From Dugong dugon (taxonomy: Eukaryota > Chordata > Mammalia > Sirenia > Dugongidae), in NCBI GenBank assembly GCA_030035585.1, contig CM057469.1, forward strand, positions 119,700,650 to 119,764,649: 64,000 nucleotides of DNA. Direction: 5' to 3'. Position numbers and translations under genes: made by a program. The notes under the pieces were generated by a model, which made no database searches, was not told the origin of the DNA, and was given only the letters and a program-made list of their open reading frames with translations. Below are positions 1 through 12,154 of this stretch, piece after piece; position 1 is the stretch's first letter, and every line of letters starts with the position of its first letter.

Positions 1-2805
1 AAGAAACAGCTGCAAACATCCATTAATAATCAGAACGTGGAATGTATGAAGTATGAATGTAGGAAAATTGGAAGTTGTCAAAAATGATAGATATCCTAGG
101 CATCAGTAATCTGAAGTGGACTGGTATTGGCCATTTTGAATTGGACAAACATATGGTCTAATATGTCAAGAATGACAAATTGAAGAGGAACGGTGTCACA
201 TTCATTGTCAAAAAGAACCTGTCAATATCCATCCTGAAGTATAACACTGTCAGTGATAGGATAATATCCATACGCTTACAAAGAAGACCAGTTAGTATGA
301 CTATTATTCAAATTTAATGCACCAACCAAAGATGAAAAATTTGAAGATATTTACCAACTACTGCAGTCTTAGATTGATCAAACATGCAATCTAGATGCAT
401 TGAAAATTACTGGTGATTGGAATGGGAAAATTAGAAACAAAGAAGAAGGATCGATAGTTTGAAAATACGGCCTAGGTGATAGAAAAGAAGCTGGAGATGA
501 CATGACAGAATTTTGCAAGACCAATGGCCTATTCATTGCAAATACCTTTTGTGAACAATATAAACAGGGACTATACATGTGGACCTTATCAAACAAAATA
601 CACAGGAATCAAATCGGCTACATCTGTGGAAGGAGACTATGGAGAAGCTAAATATCATCATTCATAACAAGGCCAGGGCCTGACTGTGGAACAGATCATC
701 AATTGCTCATATGCAAGTTCAAATTGAAGCTGAAGAAAATTAAAACAAGTCCACCAAAGTCAAAGTAGGACCTTGAGTATATCCTACCTGAATTTAGAGA
801 CTATTTCAAGAATAGATTTGCAACAATGAACACTAATGACCAAAGATAGGATGAGTTTTAGGATGACATCAAGGATAGTATACATGAAGAAAGCAAAAGG
901 TCATTAAAAGGACAGGAAAGAAAGAAAAGACCAAAATGGATGTCAAGAGATTCTGAAACTTGTTTTTTTATGTAGAGTAGCTGAAGTCTATGGAAGAAAT
1001 GATGAAGTGAAAGAGCTGAACAGAAGATTTCAAAGGACAACTTGAGAAGATAAAATGAAGTATTATAATGAAATGTGCAAAGATCTGGAGTTAGAAAACC
1101 AAAAAGGAAGAACCCACTCACCATTTCTCAAGCTGAAAGAACTGAAGAAAAAAATTCAAGCCTTGAGTTGCAATACTGAAAGATTCTATGGGTAAAAAAT
1201 TGAATTATGCAGGAAGCATCAAAAGAAGATGGAAGGAATACCCAGAGTCACTGTACCAAAAAAAAAAAAATTGTCAATGTTCAACCATTTCAGGAGGTAG
1301 CATATGATCAAGAAGCAATGGTACTAAAGGAAGAAGTCCAAGCTACACTGAGGGCATTGGTGAAAAACAAGTCTCCAGGAACTGATAGAGCACCAATTGA
1401 AATATTTCAACAAACTGATGCAATGCTGGCCATCCAATTGGAAGAGATCCATATTTGTGCTCATCCAAAGAATGGTGATCCAACAGGATGCAGAAATTAT
1501 TGAACAGTATCATTAATATCACACACAATTAAAATTTTGCTGAATATAATTCATAAACAGTTGTAGCAGTACATCGACAGGGAACTGTCAGAAGTTCAAG
1601 CCAGATTCGGAAGAGGACGTGGAAAAAGGGATATCATTTTTTGATGTCAGACACAGAACAAGAAACATTGTTGCTGATGTCAGATGGATCTCGGTTAAAA
1701 GCAGAGAATACCCGAAATATGTTTATCTGTGTTTTATTAACTATGCAAAGGTATTTGTGTGGCTCATAACAAATTACGGATAACATTGCCAAGAATGAGA
1801 ATTCCAAAACACTTAACTGTGCTCATGAGGAACCTGTACATACAGCAAGAGTCAGTCATTCAAACAGAAAAAGGGGATACTGCATAGTTTAAAATCAGGA
1901 AACATGTGCATCAGAGTTTTGTCCTTTCACCATACTTATTCAATCTGCATGCTGAACAAACAATCCGAGAAACTGGATTATATGAGGAAGAACGTGGCGT
2001 TAAGATTAGAGGAAGACTCATTAACAATCTGCAACATGCAGATGACACAGCCTTCCTTCCTGAAAGAAAAGAGAATTTCCAGCACTTACGGTGAAGATTA
2101 AAGACCACAACATTCAGTATAGACTACACCTCAACTTAGACAAAACTAAAATCTCACAGTTGAAGAAATGAGCAACATAATGATAAACACAGAAAATACT
2201 GAAGGTGTCAAGAATTTCATTTTACATGGTTCCACAATCAATGCCCAAGGAGGCAGCAGTCAAGAAATCAAACAATGTATTGCACTGGGCAAATTTACTG
2301 CAAAAGTCCTCTTTAAAGAGTTTAAAAGCAAACATTTCACTTTGAGGACTAAGGTGCATGTGACCTAAACCATGTTATTTTCAATAGCTTCATATGCATG
2401 CGAAAGCTGAACAATGAATAAGGAAGACTGAAGAATAATTGACACATTTGAATTATGGTGTTCACAAAGAATATAGAAGAATGAACAAATCTGTCTTGGA
2501 AGAAGTACAACCAGAATGCTTCTTAGAAGGGCGGATGGCAAGACTTTGTCTTATGGACTTTGGGCATGTTATCAGGAGGGACCAATTCCTGGAGAAGGAC
2601 ATCATGCTTGGTAAAATAGAGGGTGAGCAAAAAAGAGGAAGACCCTCAACAAGATGGATTGACACAGTTGCTGCAACAATGGGCTCAAACATAGTAATGA
2701 CTGTGAGGATGGTGCAGGATAGGGGACAATGTTTTGTTCTGTTGCACATAGGTTCACTATGAGTCAGAACTCACTCAACAGCACCTAACAGAATCAACAA
2801 CAACA
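1..2805 (+). mobile_element. RTE-clade (BovB-like) LINE, decayed, cut by window edge
   Basis: This is a non-LTR retrotransposon remnant. The left part (about 40-700) reads as a degraded apurinic-type endonuclease with a GDWN-like motif near 412. The reverse transcriptase follows: around 1321-1440 it reads LKEEVQATLRALVKNKSPGT, the conserved finger of RTE RTs. Around 1560-1640 it reads like QYIDRELSEVQARFGRGRG, and the catalytic ADDTAFL motif lies near 2038-2058. The 3' end (2750-2805) has CACTATGAGTCAGAACTCAC followed by a short CAA-type repeat, which is typical of RTE rather than poly(A). Many stops and shifts interrupt the frame, so it is dead. The 5' end lies outside the window; its missing head can be seen in the related copy at 45641. 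Family placement is from motif recognition; the exact subfamily is not assigned. Confidence 0.85.
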
Positions 2806-3455
2806 TTTGCTTCCTTTAAATCCATTTTGGTTCCTTAGAAGTCAGCACTTCCATATCCTTGGGCAATATATTTTCCAAAAAGAGCACAATAGCCAACATT
2901 TTCTAATCCTTTATTTGCTTCCTCAGGAGTATATATTCATTATAATAGAGTAAGTGAACTCCTGCATCTCGTGTCCATATATACCCCAGCAAAATATAAA
3001 TGTTCTGATTAACACAGAATACAAATGCTTTGTGTTCCAAATAGCCACCCAGAGGAAAGAATGCGCATTTGATTTTATTGTTCAGCATTATGCAAGATGA
3101 AAGGGGCATGTGTGTATAATTAAAAAGCTTCAAATGTCACTGACTCTGTGGTCAGCATGCTAGCTTAAAAAAAAATTCAAGCAACTGTATATTTTGTGAC
3201 CTTGTCTACGTGCCAGAATGGAAGGGATTCAAAAAGAAAAAAAAAAAAAAAAAAAATGCTGAGCTGGGAACAGAAAAACAGCTCTTAGACTCAGTGATTT
3301 CTTCCTGGCTCAGGAAGACCAATGCAATACAGTTTAAGGCGGGTTAAGTGATCTCTATTCCAATTTTTTAATCTTTGTTGATTTTCTAGTTTCTGAGAAG
3401 ATTGTCCATTAGAAAGAATAAAATTCTGAGGCCTCGGTTCTTCCTACCATGAGAC
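2806..3455. other. Unique intergenic DNA, no gene seen
   Basis: No coding potential and no repeat that I recognise, apart from an A-run of about 20 bases at 3237-3256. Confidence 0.5.
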
Positions 3456-3706
3456 ATTTTGGTGGTTTAGAGCCCTGGCATAAGGAGCCATTCTTCCTGG
3501 GTTCAAATTTCAGCTCCACTGACTCCTAGCTGAATAACTTTGGGGAGATCCAGAACCTCTGTGCCTCATTTTCCTAATGTGTAAAATGGAGATAATAATG
3601 GTACCTAACTCCTATGATTTTTGTGAGAATAAATGAGTTAATGTACGCAAAGAGCTTAGAAGAGTGAGAGACATATAGTAAGCCCATGTGTGTTAGCCAT
3701 TGTTAC
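3456..3706 (+). mobile_element. MIR SINE
   Basis: This is a near full-length ancient tRNA-derived SINE. The core reads GGTTCAAATTTCAGCTCCAC, then CTGTGCCTCATTTTCCTAAT, GTAAAATGGAGATAATAATG and a tail with ATAAATGAGTTAATGTACGC. The order matches the MIR consensus. No target-site duplication is recognisable at this age. Confidence 0.9.
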
Positions 3707-3879
3707 TCGAATTATTACTCAGTGTGCCACTGTTTCCATCCTGGTTCCTTTCCTTCTTCTTCAGGTACCCATATTCATCCTTCCTTCTTTTACATTTGTC
3801 ATCAAAACTTTCCCTAAAGTCTTTCTGTACATTAAAGGAAAAAAAAAAAAAAACAACTAAGCAAAGGAGTATCACTTCT

Positions 3880-4105
3880 CAGCACCCATATGAGACAGGC
3901 ACTATGTTAGGTGAGTTAAATATACTTTCAAAAGTAATTATTATGATCACTTTTCCTTAGTAATGAATGCTATTCCCTTCAGTCATGTGGATCCTGAGGT
4001 TTGGGAAGGGGGAGTTGCTTGAGCAGCATTACACAGCTCACATGTGGCAAAAGACAGAGCTCAGTGCAAGTCTGTTTAAGTGCAAAGCCCAGGATCTTTA
4101 CAAAT
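3880..4105 (-). mobile_element. MIR SINE, reverse orientation
   Basis: It shows the inverted MIR layout: GACAGGCACTATGTTAGGTG, a TGAGG box, TTACACAGCTCACATGTGGC and CAGAGCTCAGTGCAAGTCTG. It is diverged and probably predates the placental radiation. Confidence 0.7.
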
Positions 4106-4233
4106 ACCATGCCAAGTTTTATTTTTTTCCTGAAAATGATTTGTAATTCAGCCTATAGATTATAAAATATTTTCATAAATATCATTTTGGATGATTCCTG
4201 CAAAAAAAGTAAGAGATAAATAATGTTAATATA

Positions 4234-4395
4234 AAACCAAAAAACCCGTTGCCATTGAGTGAATTCCAACTCATAGCGACCCTATAGGACAGAGTAGAAC
4301 GGCCTCATAGGGTTTCCAAGGAGCAGCTGGAGGATTTGAACTGCTAACTTTTTGGTTAGCAACCAAGATGTTAACCACTGTGCCACCAGGGCTCC
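4234..4395 (-). mobile_element. AfroSINE-type tRNA-like SINE
   Basis: Read on the minus strand it begins GGAGCCCTGGTGGCACAGTG, contains the tRNA-like box B region and AACTCCTCCAGCTGCTCC-like body, and ends with the shared tail ATGAGTTGGAATTCACTCA. An exact 12-base target-site duplication (AATGTTAATATA) lies at 4222-4233 and 4396-4407, so both ends of the insertion are defined. Confidence 0.93.
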
Positions 4396-4407
4396 AATGT
4401 TAATATA

Positions 4408-6097
4408 TCACCTTAAAAATAACAAAAAAGTGGTTACTTGAAAAATCAAGTTTACTACACATATACAGACAGTAAAAGACAACAAAAAAACAATTAGATC
4501 TCTTAATAATCATTTTCTTGATGCTGATGTTTTCCACTCTAATGATCTATAATGACAAGCAGCATGGAGTGCTAACTGTTCTAAGTCATGCACATTTTTA
4601 AAAAGTGGCTAATTCTTATAGTATAAACAGTCCAATGGTGAAATTTCAACCAGTAGTCAGTGAGAGTGAGTATGTAAGAAAGAGAGTCCCTGGAATAACA
4701 CCTAATATGCAATAGTCTATCTCTCTACCTCACCTCTGCATTGACCAGCTCTATAGACAAGTTTACAATAGATGACCTTTCACAAGAAAAACAAAACAAA
4801 ACTGCTTCTGTTTATTCCAGAAAGAACAAATAGTAGAATCAAAAGAACTATGGATTCCAAGTCAACACTGATGATCTAAGCAGAGAACTTCAGACACTGG
4901 GACATAGGTGTATTTTATCTCTGTCCTTATTTATTTGGTTTTTTTTTTTTTTAAGTTTTCCACTTCTGGATCTGTGACCATGATGATAGAAATTATTTTC
5001 CTGGATCACAGGGATGACACAAACACAATGACCAACTCCTAAGAAACACCAGGGTTTATTTCTCCAAAAGAGAAAGACCTTGTTTTGCTTGTGACTTGAT
5101 GATCTGTTCAACCACAGGCAGTATTTCTTTGGAAGTATGCTAAAGGACAGTCAGAACCCAAGGTATGTTTCTCTAAAATAAAATTCAATGCTTGCATGAA
5201 AGCAATAATGAGACCTAATTTTCGAGATTTAACAGTGGGGGTATATCCGCATTTGAGGCCATGTGTATCAGCTCTGCCATGGCCACCTCCCTCTCCTCCA
5301 GTTTTCATCCATTTCCAAGAATTTTAGCATGTAATTTCCTCCACCTTACTAAGTCACTTATCCTAGTTCATCTGATTTAAGTCTTCCAAAAATCACTGAA
5401 ATGATTACTTCCTTTCCCATTCTCTTTGTCTTCATTCCTTTACTGTCTGTTTAAGTGGGGTTTGAGGACACGGAGGAGATAGAAGTTTGTGGAACATTCA
5501 TGTTTCTAAACCATCTTTTATATATTAATCAGATCATCTGTTATATATTGATAAAATCATATTTTACATATTAATCAGTCCTTTTTTTCCATGAACTTCC
5601 TGTCTATTTTCTTTGCCTATTTTTCTATTACATTATTCATATTTTCAAAGAATTATTTACATAAAAACACGACAACACTTTCTCTCGTGTAATTTACGTG
5701 TCCTAATATGATTCAATGGCAAATAAGAACAACAACAACAACACGTCTCTTTAATTTTAATGGTTAAAGATTTTCTAAGCACCGCACTAAAGGTAAATTT
5801 AATAAAGAGGAAGAGTCATAAATTGCATTAACCAAAAATTAAAATCATTTATAGATTTTTAAAAACACCAGTTCATAAAGTAAAAATCGGTATGGGTATG
5901 TGTATAAATATATAGAGAAAAAAATTTCAGAAAATATTTCATTCCTTTTGCTTAGTTCTCTTTTCTTAAAGTAGCCCATTTACTATATAAAACAATAAAA
6001 CCATAAAAGAAGAAAAGGCTTAAACAAAAAGGGAAGAAAGAAAGGAGGGAAGCAGGCGGGAGCAAGAGAGAAGGAAAGGAGCAGCTTTCCTTCAGTT
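4408..6097. other. Unique AT-rich intergenic DNA
   Basis: I see no gene. Short open frames at 4890-5308 have no recognisable domain and no splice or codon support. A purine-rich stretch (GGAAGAAAGAAAGGAGGGAA) at about 6030-6090 is the only compositional oddity. Confidence 0.5.
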
Positions 6098-6109
6098 AAG
6101 AATGCTAGG

Positions 6110-6485
6110 GAGTTGAGCACTGCGTTCTTTTAAGATGTATCTGTATGGGATCAAATGGACAACAGCAACGCAACAGATTAGGTAGTAAATTTAAGAGGCA
6201 GTGAGTTTATGTTAATGGGGGAGGAACAGCTCGGAATGGGACGGTGAGAATGGTTGCACAACTTGAAAAATGTAATCAATTTCACTGAATTGTACCTGTA
6301 GAAATTGTCAAATCTGTGTATGTTCTGCTGTGTAGATTCTCAACAACAACAAAAATAACATAAATTATATATATATATTTAAAAAGAAGATACCACTTGT
6401 CAACTATCAGACTGGCAAACCTAAAACAACACTGACAAAAGTGTGGGGAGTATACAGTGCTCTAAAATAAAAAAAAAAAAAAAAA
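6110..6485 (+). mobile_element. 5'-truncated L1 3' end with extra 3' sequence
   Basis: The block at 6110-6345 matches the 3' terminus of an older L1, with GGTTGCACAACTTGAAAAAT and CACTGAATTGTACCTGTAGA. It is followed by an AT-rich stretch, then about 80 bases (6385-6460) that resemble a piece of L1 ORF2, and then poly(A) at about 6463-6485. The whole unit is bracketed by a 12-base direct repeat (AAGAATGCTAGG) at 6098-6109 and 6486-6497. This indicates a single insertion event that carried sequence beyond the L1 3' end. See findings for the transduction interpretation. Confidence 0.7.
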
Positions 6486-6599
6486 AAGAATGCTAGGAAG
6501 TAGGAAGATAAAGTTAATCATCTCTGAAATATGTTTGCATTCTCAATTGTTATGCTATATTTCTTTAATTGTTGCCTCTGTTCATAGGTTCTCTCTCCT

Positions 6600-7110
6600 C
6601 TATAATCCATTCCAAGTCCCACATGCTTGGTAGACACAGAACTCCAAAACCATCTCCTGCTGACTGCCTGCCATCATGGCCTCATCTGCTCAGCCTCTCT
6701 TATGAGTCTCCATCAGAACCACTAATCGAAGTGCAGCAACACACAGTTCTGTTTTGAACTCTTCTGCTTTTGTTCAGTGTTTCTGTGGCCTGGAATACTT
6801 CTTCCACTCTACTTCCACTTCATCCTATCTGTCTGGTGATATCTGTCCCTGGTTTCAGACTCTGCAAAACTGTCACTTTTGGAAGGACCCTGACTTCCAT
6901 CAGCTTGTTTCTCATGAATAGGGAGAAAGGTTATACCTGCCCCCTGACCACTTCTTTTCAATGATATGCATTTCAAATGCTTGTTGACACGTATATATTT
7001 TCTTTCTTGAAGAATATAATCTTGAAATTAGAGTCTACGTTTGTTCATCATTATATCCCAAGTTTTTAGCACATTGTCAGGCAAAAATCTGAGTCTTTAT
7101 AAATATTAGC
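6600..7110 (+). mobile_element. L2 LINE 3' region, diverged
   Basis: The text follows the order of the L2 3' end: a TGGCCTGGAATACTTCTTCC box (about 6790), AAGACTCTG-like middle, then a CCCAAGTTTTTAGCACATTG stretch and a final TAATAAAATGGAATTGAATA-like tail. It is strongly diverged and has no open frame of significance. The assignment rests on the order of these boxes. Confidence 0.5.
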
Positions 7111-7114
7111 ACAT

Positions 7115-7910
7115 TTAATAAAATGGAATTGAATAACTGGTGCCCAAGGTAAAGGAAACCATTAGTTCAAATTTACACCCTTATTTCCACAAATATATAT
7201 ATTGTACATTCTTTTTTGATTTATTAGCTTATGTTTTCATTTTTATCCCTGTGAATAAAAGATTCTCAATTGGGAATTTAATATGAGCAACTAGGGCTAT
7301 TTGGAATGGAAGGCATATTAAAAGCTCAAAATCTAAGTATATAAAATACAACAAATCTTTCGGTACTATTTTTTGTGTTCCTACAACCAACTTTAACTAG
7401 CATACTGGAACTGTTTTTGTCATTTCTTTTTACTGGGTAATGTTGTCTCTTAAAATACTTCAGATACTATTTGAAATTAAACTTGAGATATTGAATACCA
7501 TCCTTTTGGGAGATGGAAGCATTTTACTTAATTTCTGTGCTTATATCACCAAGCAAATCCTCAACACATAAGAGTGGGGAATGCACTCACTGAATATACT
7601 GAGGAAGGGATAAATTTTTCTTTATGAAAGTATGACAAAAACACATTAGGTCAAGCCAAATTAGAATGCATTGAAGAAGTGTGGAGGGCTAGGAGGCCAT
7701 GAGAGATGGAGACCCAGGAAGCACTGCCTGGCTAAGCACACTCACTCTTCCAAAACTAGGAGGAAGTGGAGATAAGAACAGTTCTTGCAGGGCACCAGCA
7801 GTGAAAACTATGAGGAAACTAGTTGCCTTCCAATTAGAGACTCAATGGAGATGTAAGATTATTTTCTTTCTTTTTAAGGAAGGAATATAGCTTCTTTAGC
7901 AATAATTTGG
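7115..7910. other. Unique intergenic DNA
   Basis: No gene, RNA or recognisable repeat is seen. Confidence 0.45.
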
Positions 7911-8078
7911 GGTGCCCTGGTGGCTCAGTGTTTAAGAGCTTGGGCTGCTAACCAAAAGGTCGGCATTTTGAGTCCACCAGCAGCTCCTTGGAAACCCTAA
8001 GGGGCAGTCCTACTCTATCCTCTAGGGTCATTATGAGCGGGAATCAACTTGACAGCAACGGGATTGTTTTTTGGTTTA
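7911..8078 (+). mobile_element. AfroSINE-type SINE
   Basis: It starts GGTGCCCTGGTGGCTCAGTG, with a tRNA-like head containing AAAGGTCGGCATTTTGAGTC, and ends in the tail TCATTATGAGCGGGAATCAA with a short T/G-rich end. Flanks carry a degenerate duplication (TTTAGCAATAATTTG versus TTTAGCGGTGATTTG). Confidence 0.92.
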
Positions 8079-8700
8079 GCGGTGATTTGCTTGCACATCA
8101 AAGGCTTTAGAATTGTTGGGATCGTTTGTCTTGTCTATGTATATTCAAAAGTGCTAGAGTAAATTGAGACAGTTCTAACAGGCTGTGACATGAGAGACAA
8201 CTTCAAAGACTGTCTTGAATAACTCTCCTCTGGTCAGGAATAGACCAGATCTTAATACAAACGAAAAATTAGTTTCTCCCCATAGTTATTGTGAAGTTAT
8301 CCTGAACTAGCAAAAACAAACAAACAAATCCCATTTGGTTTCAAATCTTAGAATTTACTCAAAAGCAATTTTTCTCATTAAAAAAAAAAAAAAATTGACA
8401 GAAACATGCCTAAAAGTTCACCATATTCTGGCCACTCATTTTTATTTCTACCTCATTTAAGCATCCATCTCTCCCTTGCAGCAATTATTATCTAGTAAAC
8501 TGTTTAATAACTATGCTTGTTTATACTCTATCTTGCTCCAAATATTGTGAGTTTTTTAGTGAATACATAAGAATCATTTATGTATGTTCTAGAGTTAGAT
8601 GAATATTTTATGGCCATTGAGCTCTGCATGTGGACATTCTATCAGGGTCAACTAACGTGGCAAGAAAATGGCTAATAAAATTAAGATAAACTCCAATGTA
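8079..8700. other. Unique intergenic DNA
   Basis: Nothing is recognised except a poly(A) run near 8380-8394. Confidence 0.45.
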
Positions 8701-8703
8701 CAT

Positions 8704-9786
8704 GCAGGCAATTCCTGTTTTGCATGGTTCCAAGCATGTGCACATTTCAATTACCACAGCTTAGTTAAATAAAACCAGTCTCCTACATTATGTTTCAAAC
8801 TGTAGTTACCAAGGTATAGTAACTGTGAGTATTTGCTTAAAGCACAAACTTTTCTGCTAGCTGTTTAGTCTACAAATTTCTGCATAAATAAACAGATGAA
8901 CATCAAGTTCAGTAGACAAGCATGTGACTTACTTCAAAACCTATTGGTTATTTGTCCCTGTACATCGATTATTCAGTTTGCTACTTTATGCTGTGCTCTA
9001 TGCTCAGACAGCAAAGCATGTAGTTGTGCTGCCTCCTTTTCTCCCAGTGATAAACCCACGTAACGTGTTACAAAAGTACAGTATCAAAGGAGGGAATTGG
9101 CCTACAAAAATGAAAGTGCAACAAAGAAACAAAAAGTGATAATACTGGAAGTGAAATTTGAATTGAACATAAATAGAGTTATAGAAGAAATAGGTCAAAA
9201 AGGTAAGGTTGACACGGCTGTCAACGGAGAGACTCTCAAAATGCAGTCAGAGGAATTTAGTGAACGTGAACTTATCAACATAAATAAAGAAAGTAGTTGT
9301 GACAAAAATGACAAATCAGCCTTAGACGAAGTGACATTGGTAAACTTAACATTAAAAGAACTCTCAGAGATATTTTATGATATTGAAAGTACAAAGGATA
9401 AAATGTTGCAAGCTGATCTAAACAGAAAAGAGTATAATTCACCAAGTCATAAAAAAGATGCCAGCTCCATATTATATGTGATTTATATGTAATACAAGAA
9501 TAAGAAGGCAATCAGTGTTCAAACTATTCTTGATCAGCTTTTTGGAATACTTTTTTAATACTTTATATATTCTAAAATACAGTGTATGACATATTCTTAT
9601 TGATATTTTTATTTTCCTATATGTTTCTGACAATAAGAGAGTTTTTGATGCTTTGACAAACATTTGTAAAAGTCATAGAACGATCATAAATTCTCCATTG
9701 ACTATTAAGATCACTCTGCACAGTTTCAGCTTACATGGACATTTTTATGGTCTAGCGTTACTGTGCAAAGTGAGAACAGGCTATAT
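8704..9786 (+). mobile_element. pogo/Tigger-type DNA transposon, internally deleted
   Basis: An open frame at 9097-9492 (131 residues) joins two parts of a pogo-type transposase. Residues 1-30 include KKQKVIILEVKFELNINRVI, like the CENP-B/pogo N-terminal helix-turn-helix start. Residues 85-115 (LTLKELSEIFYDIESTKDKM) resemble the C-terminal tail of Tigger transposases. Just past its stop, in another frame, VQTILDQLFG matches the terminal QTTLDSFF-like motif. The catalytic DDE core is absent, so it could not have been autonomous. The ends look like degenerate inverted repeats (CAGGCAATTCCTGTTTTGCA near 8707; TGTGCAAAGTGAGAACAGGC near 9765). Family is moderately sure, subfamily unknown. Confidence 0.65.
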
Positions 9787-10204
9787 GTATTGTTATCTTC
9801 ATCATTCTTTAGAACATTTATATGTGAAAAAAAATATTGTGTTATATTGGTTTTGTTTGGTTTTCATTGTTGCTGCTGTTTTTAATTCCATTATGAATGA
9901 GTTTTATCAATAACTATAAAACTTTCTAGCAAATATATAGTAAAAATGGCATAGCTCAGAATTGTCCAGCTATTTCATTATCTCTTGATCACCTAATGGA
10001 TTACAGTGTGCACAGCCTCCACTCCTGCCACTACTTCCACCACCATCACAGTCTCTAGATCAATATTCATGTTCACAAAAACAGAATCAAGCTCTGTGCT
10101 TCTTACTGTGACACCCATATCACTCCCTTTGCCAGTGTCAAAAAACAGGCTTCAAATGTATAAAGTCACAGAATCCTCCTTATATACACTTTCCCATTTC
10201 GTTT
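9787..10204. other. Unique intergenic DNA
   Basis: No gene or recognised repeat. Confidence 0.45.
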
Positions 10205-10210
10205 AACTTT

Positions 10211-10828
10211 TGTCTTAGTTATCTAGTGGTGCTATAACAGAAATACCACAGGTGGATGGCTTTAACAAACTGAAATTTATTCTCTCACAGTTTAGGAGGT
10301 TAGAAGTCTAAATTCAAAGTGCCAGCTCGAGGCGAAGGCATTCTCTCTCTGTGTTGGTTCTGAGGGAAGGTCCTTGTCTCCTTTCTACATTTATAGGCCC
10401 AGTGTTTCCTGGTGATTTCCATGGGGTTTGGCATCAATCTTCCTCTAGGTCTAGGAGGTTCTCAGCACAGGGGTCCTGGCTCTTCTTTCTTAGTGTTAAT
10501 GAAGTCCCTCTCTCTGCTTGCTTCTCTCTGCTTTTATGTCTTGTAGGGTAGTGAAGGGCAGTGATTCAAGGTACATCTCTCCCTAATCTTACCTTATTAA
10601 TGTAACAAACATAATCCTCATTAACATGACCTAATCCTGCCTCATTAACATAAGAGACAGCTCACTCCCATATGGGACCATAATCATGAGCATAGAGGCT
10701 AGGATTTATAACACATCACAAAATGGAGGATAATCAGATTACAAAATGGAGGACAACCACGTAATACTGAGAATCATGGCCTAGCCAGGTTGACACATAT
10801 TTTGGGGGGACACAATTCAGTCTATGGG
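10211..10828 (-). mobile_element. Solo LTR, MaLR/ERVL-like
   Basis: In plus orientation it begins TGTCTTAGTTATCTAGTGGT and ends near CACAATTCAGTCTATGGG. Read on the minus strand this is the classic MaLR-type LTR start (ACTGAATTGTGTCCCCCCAA). A 5-6 base direct repeat (AACTTT) lies at 10205-10210 and 10829-10834, fitting the 5-base target duplication of this group. No internal viral sequence is present. It is related to the LTRs at 24560 and 27525. Confidence 0.75.
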
Positions 10829-10834
10829 AACTTT

Positions 10835-11150
10835 ATATGTTTAACTCTCCCGTTTCATTTAACTTTATTAAAAAGAAATAGCTACTAAAATATTTGAGAG
10901 GAGGTCATGTTTAAGAAAATACTTAAAATTAATAAGAGAAGGATTCTAGTTTGAACAAGGAGGGAAGGATATATGAGATATGCATCAAAGTATGAAAATA
11001 TCAAATTGAACCTGAGAAAATAAAGAAAGTAAAATCAAGGCAGGCTCAGTTAATCTTTGGGCAAATAAGATGTGAAAACTATGGAACGGTGACAAATCAG
11101 GCTTACTGTTGAATATAACCACACAACCACGAATAATAATAAAAAATTAT
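10835..11150. other. Unique intergenic DNA
   Basis: Nothing recognisable. Confidence 0.4.
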
Positions 11151-11151
11151 A

Positions 11152-11356
11152 AATACTTACTGAGAACATACCATGTTTCTGACACTGTTTATGACAAGCT
11201 AGTATCTCTATGAGTCAGGAATTATTGGTAATCCCAGTTTTAAAATGGGAAAACAAAGTTAAAAAGAGGTTAAATAACTTCCCCAAGGTCACCTAGCTAG
11301 AAAATATTGCAGCCAGGATCTGCAATCAACCCCTTTCACTTCATGCTCATATCTAA
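11152..11356 (-). mobile_element. MIR SINE, reverse orientation
   Basis: It contains CATACCATGTTTCTGACACT, AAAATGGGAAAACAAAGTTA, CCCCAAGGTCACCTAGCTAG and GCAGCCAGGATCTGCAATCA, in the order of inverted MIR. No duplication is visible. Confidence 0.85.
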
Positions 11357-12129
11357 TAACAATTGCACTGAACTTCATACACAGATCAGAAAAAATGAGG
11401 CCAAATGCTTGAAGACTACCTTAGCAACTGTCATATCCCAACCAGGTATGGTAAAGGAAGTAGTGTGAAATCAGTATCTCCATTTTGAATAAATAGATGG
11501 GTAGCAGCAGCATAAACTAAATTAACATTTAGCATTCAAGTGCTGAGAGTTTGTACAACAATGTCAGGTTTCACTCTCACTTGCCTGGGTATTTTAAGAC
11601 AGTTTCTACAGAATTCAACATAAAAGCAAGTCAGTCAGTTCAAGCCATTATTACAGACTGGAAAGAAATAAGAGTTCCAGTAATGTTTGAGTCATATTTT
11701 AGGTGACAGTTTGACACAAAATAATCTGAATTATCTGTGATCTCTTCAGTTTCTCAAGTTTAATATCTGGGTAGGTAAAGCCAAGAGAGGTCATGGGGTA
11801 TGTTGCTTATGACATTTTGTTCTATCTCAGTCCAGTCAAGCATACAAATGGTTCAATTGTGCACTGCCAAAATGTGTGCTTGAGGTTGTGGCCTGAGTGT
11901 GTCTAAAAAAGAGCTCCATTGTTCAGCCAGCTTGAATTAATTGATTAACAACCACTTTTAGATTCCATTTACCCATTTCATTGGATCTGAAAATTAGACA
12001 ATTTCATAATAAGAAGTGGCTTTGGAGTGGGGAATTTCTTCTGCTTTCCTACTCTGCTTTTATTCATACCTGATTAAAAGATCAAAATGTGTAGACAATT
12101 TCATTTGGCAAATACTAGTCAAGATTGAT
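11357..12129. other. Unique intergenic DNA
   Basis: No gene or recognised repeat. Confidence 0.45.
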
Positions 12130-12154
12130 TACTGTTTTTTTTTTTTTTTTTTTT

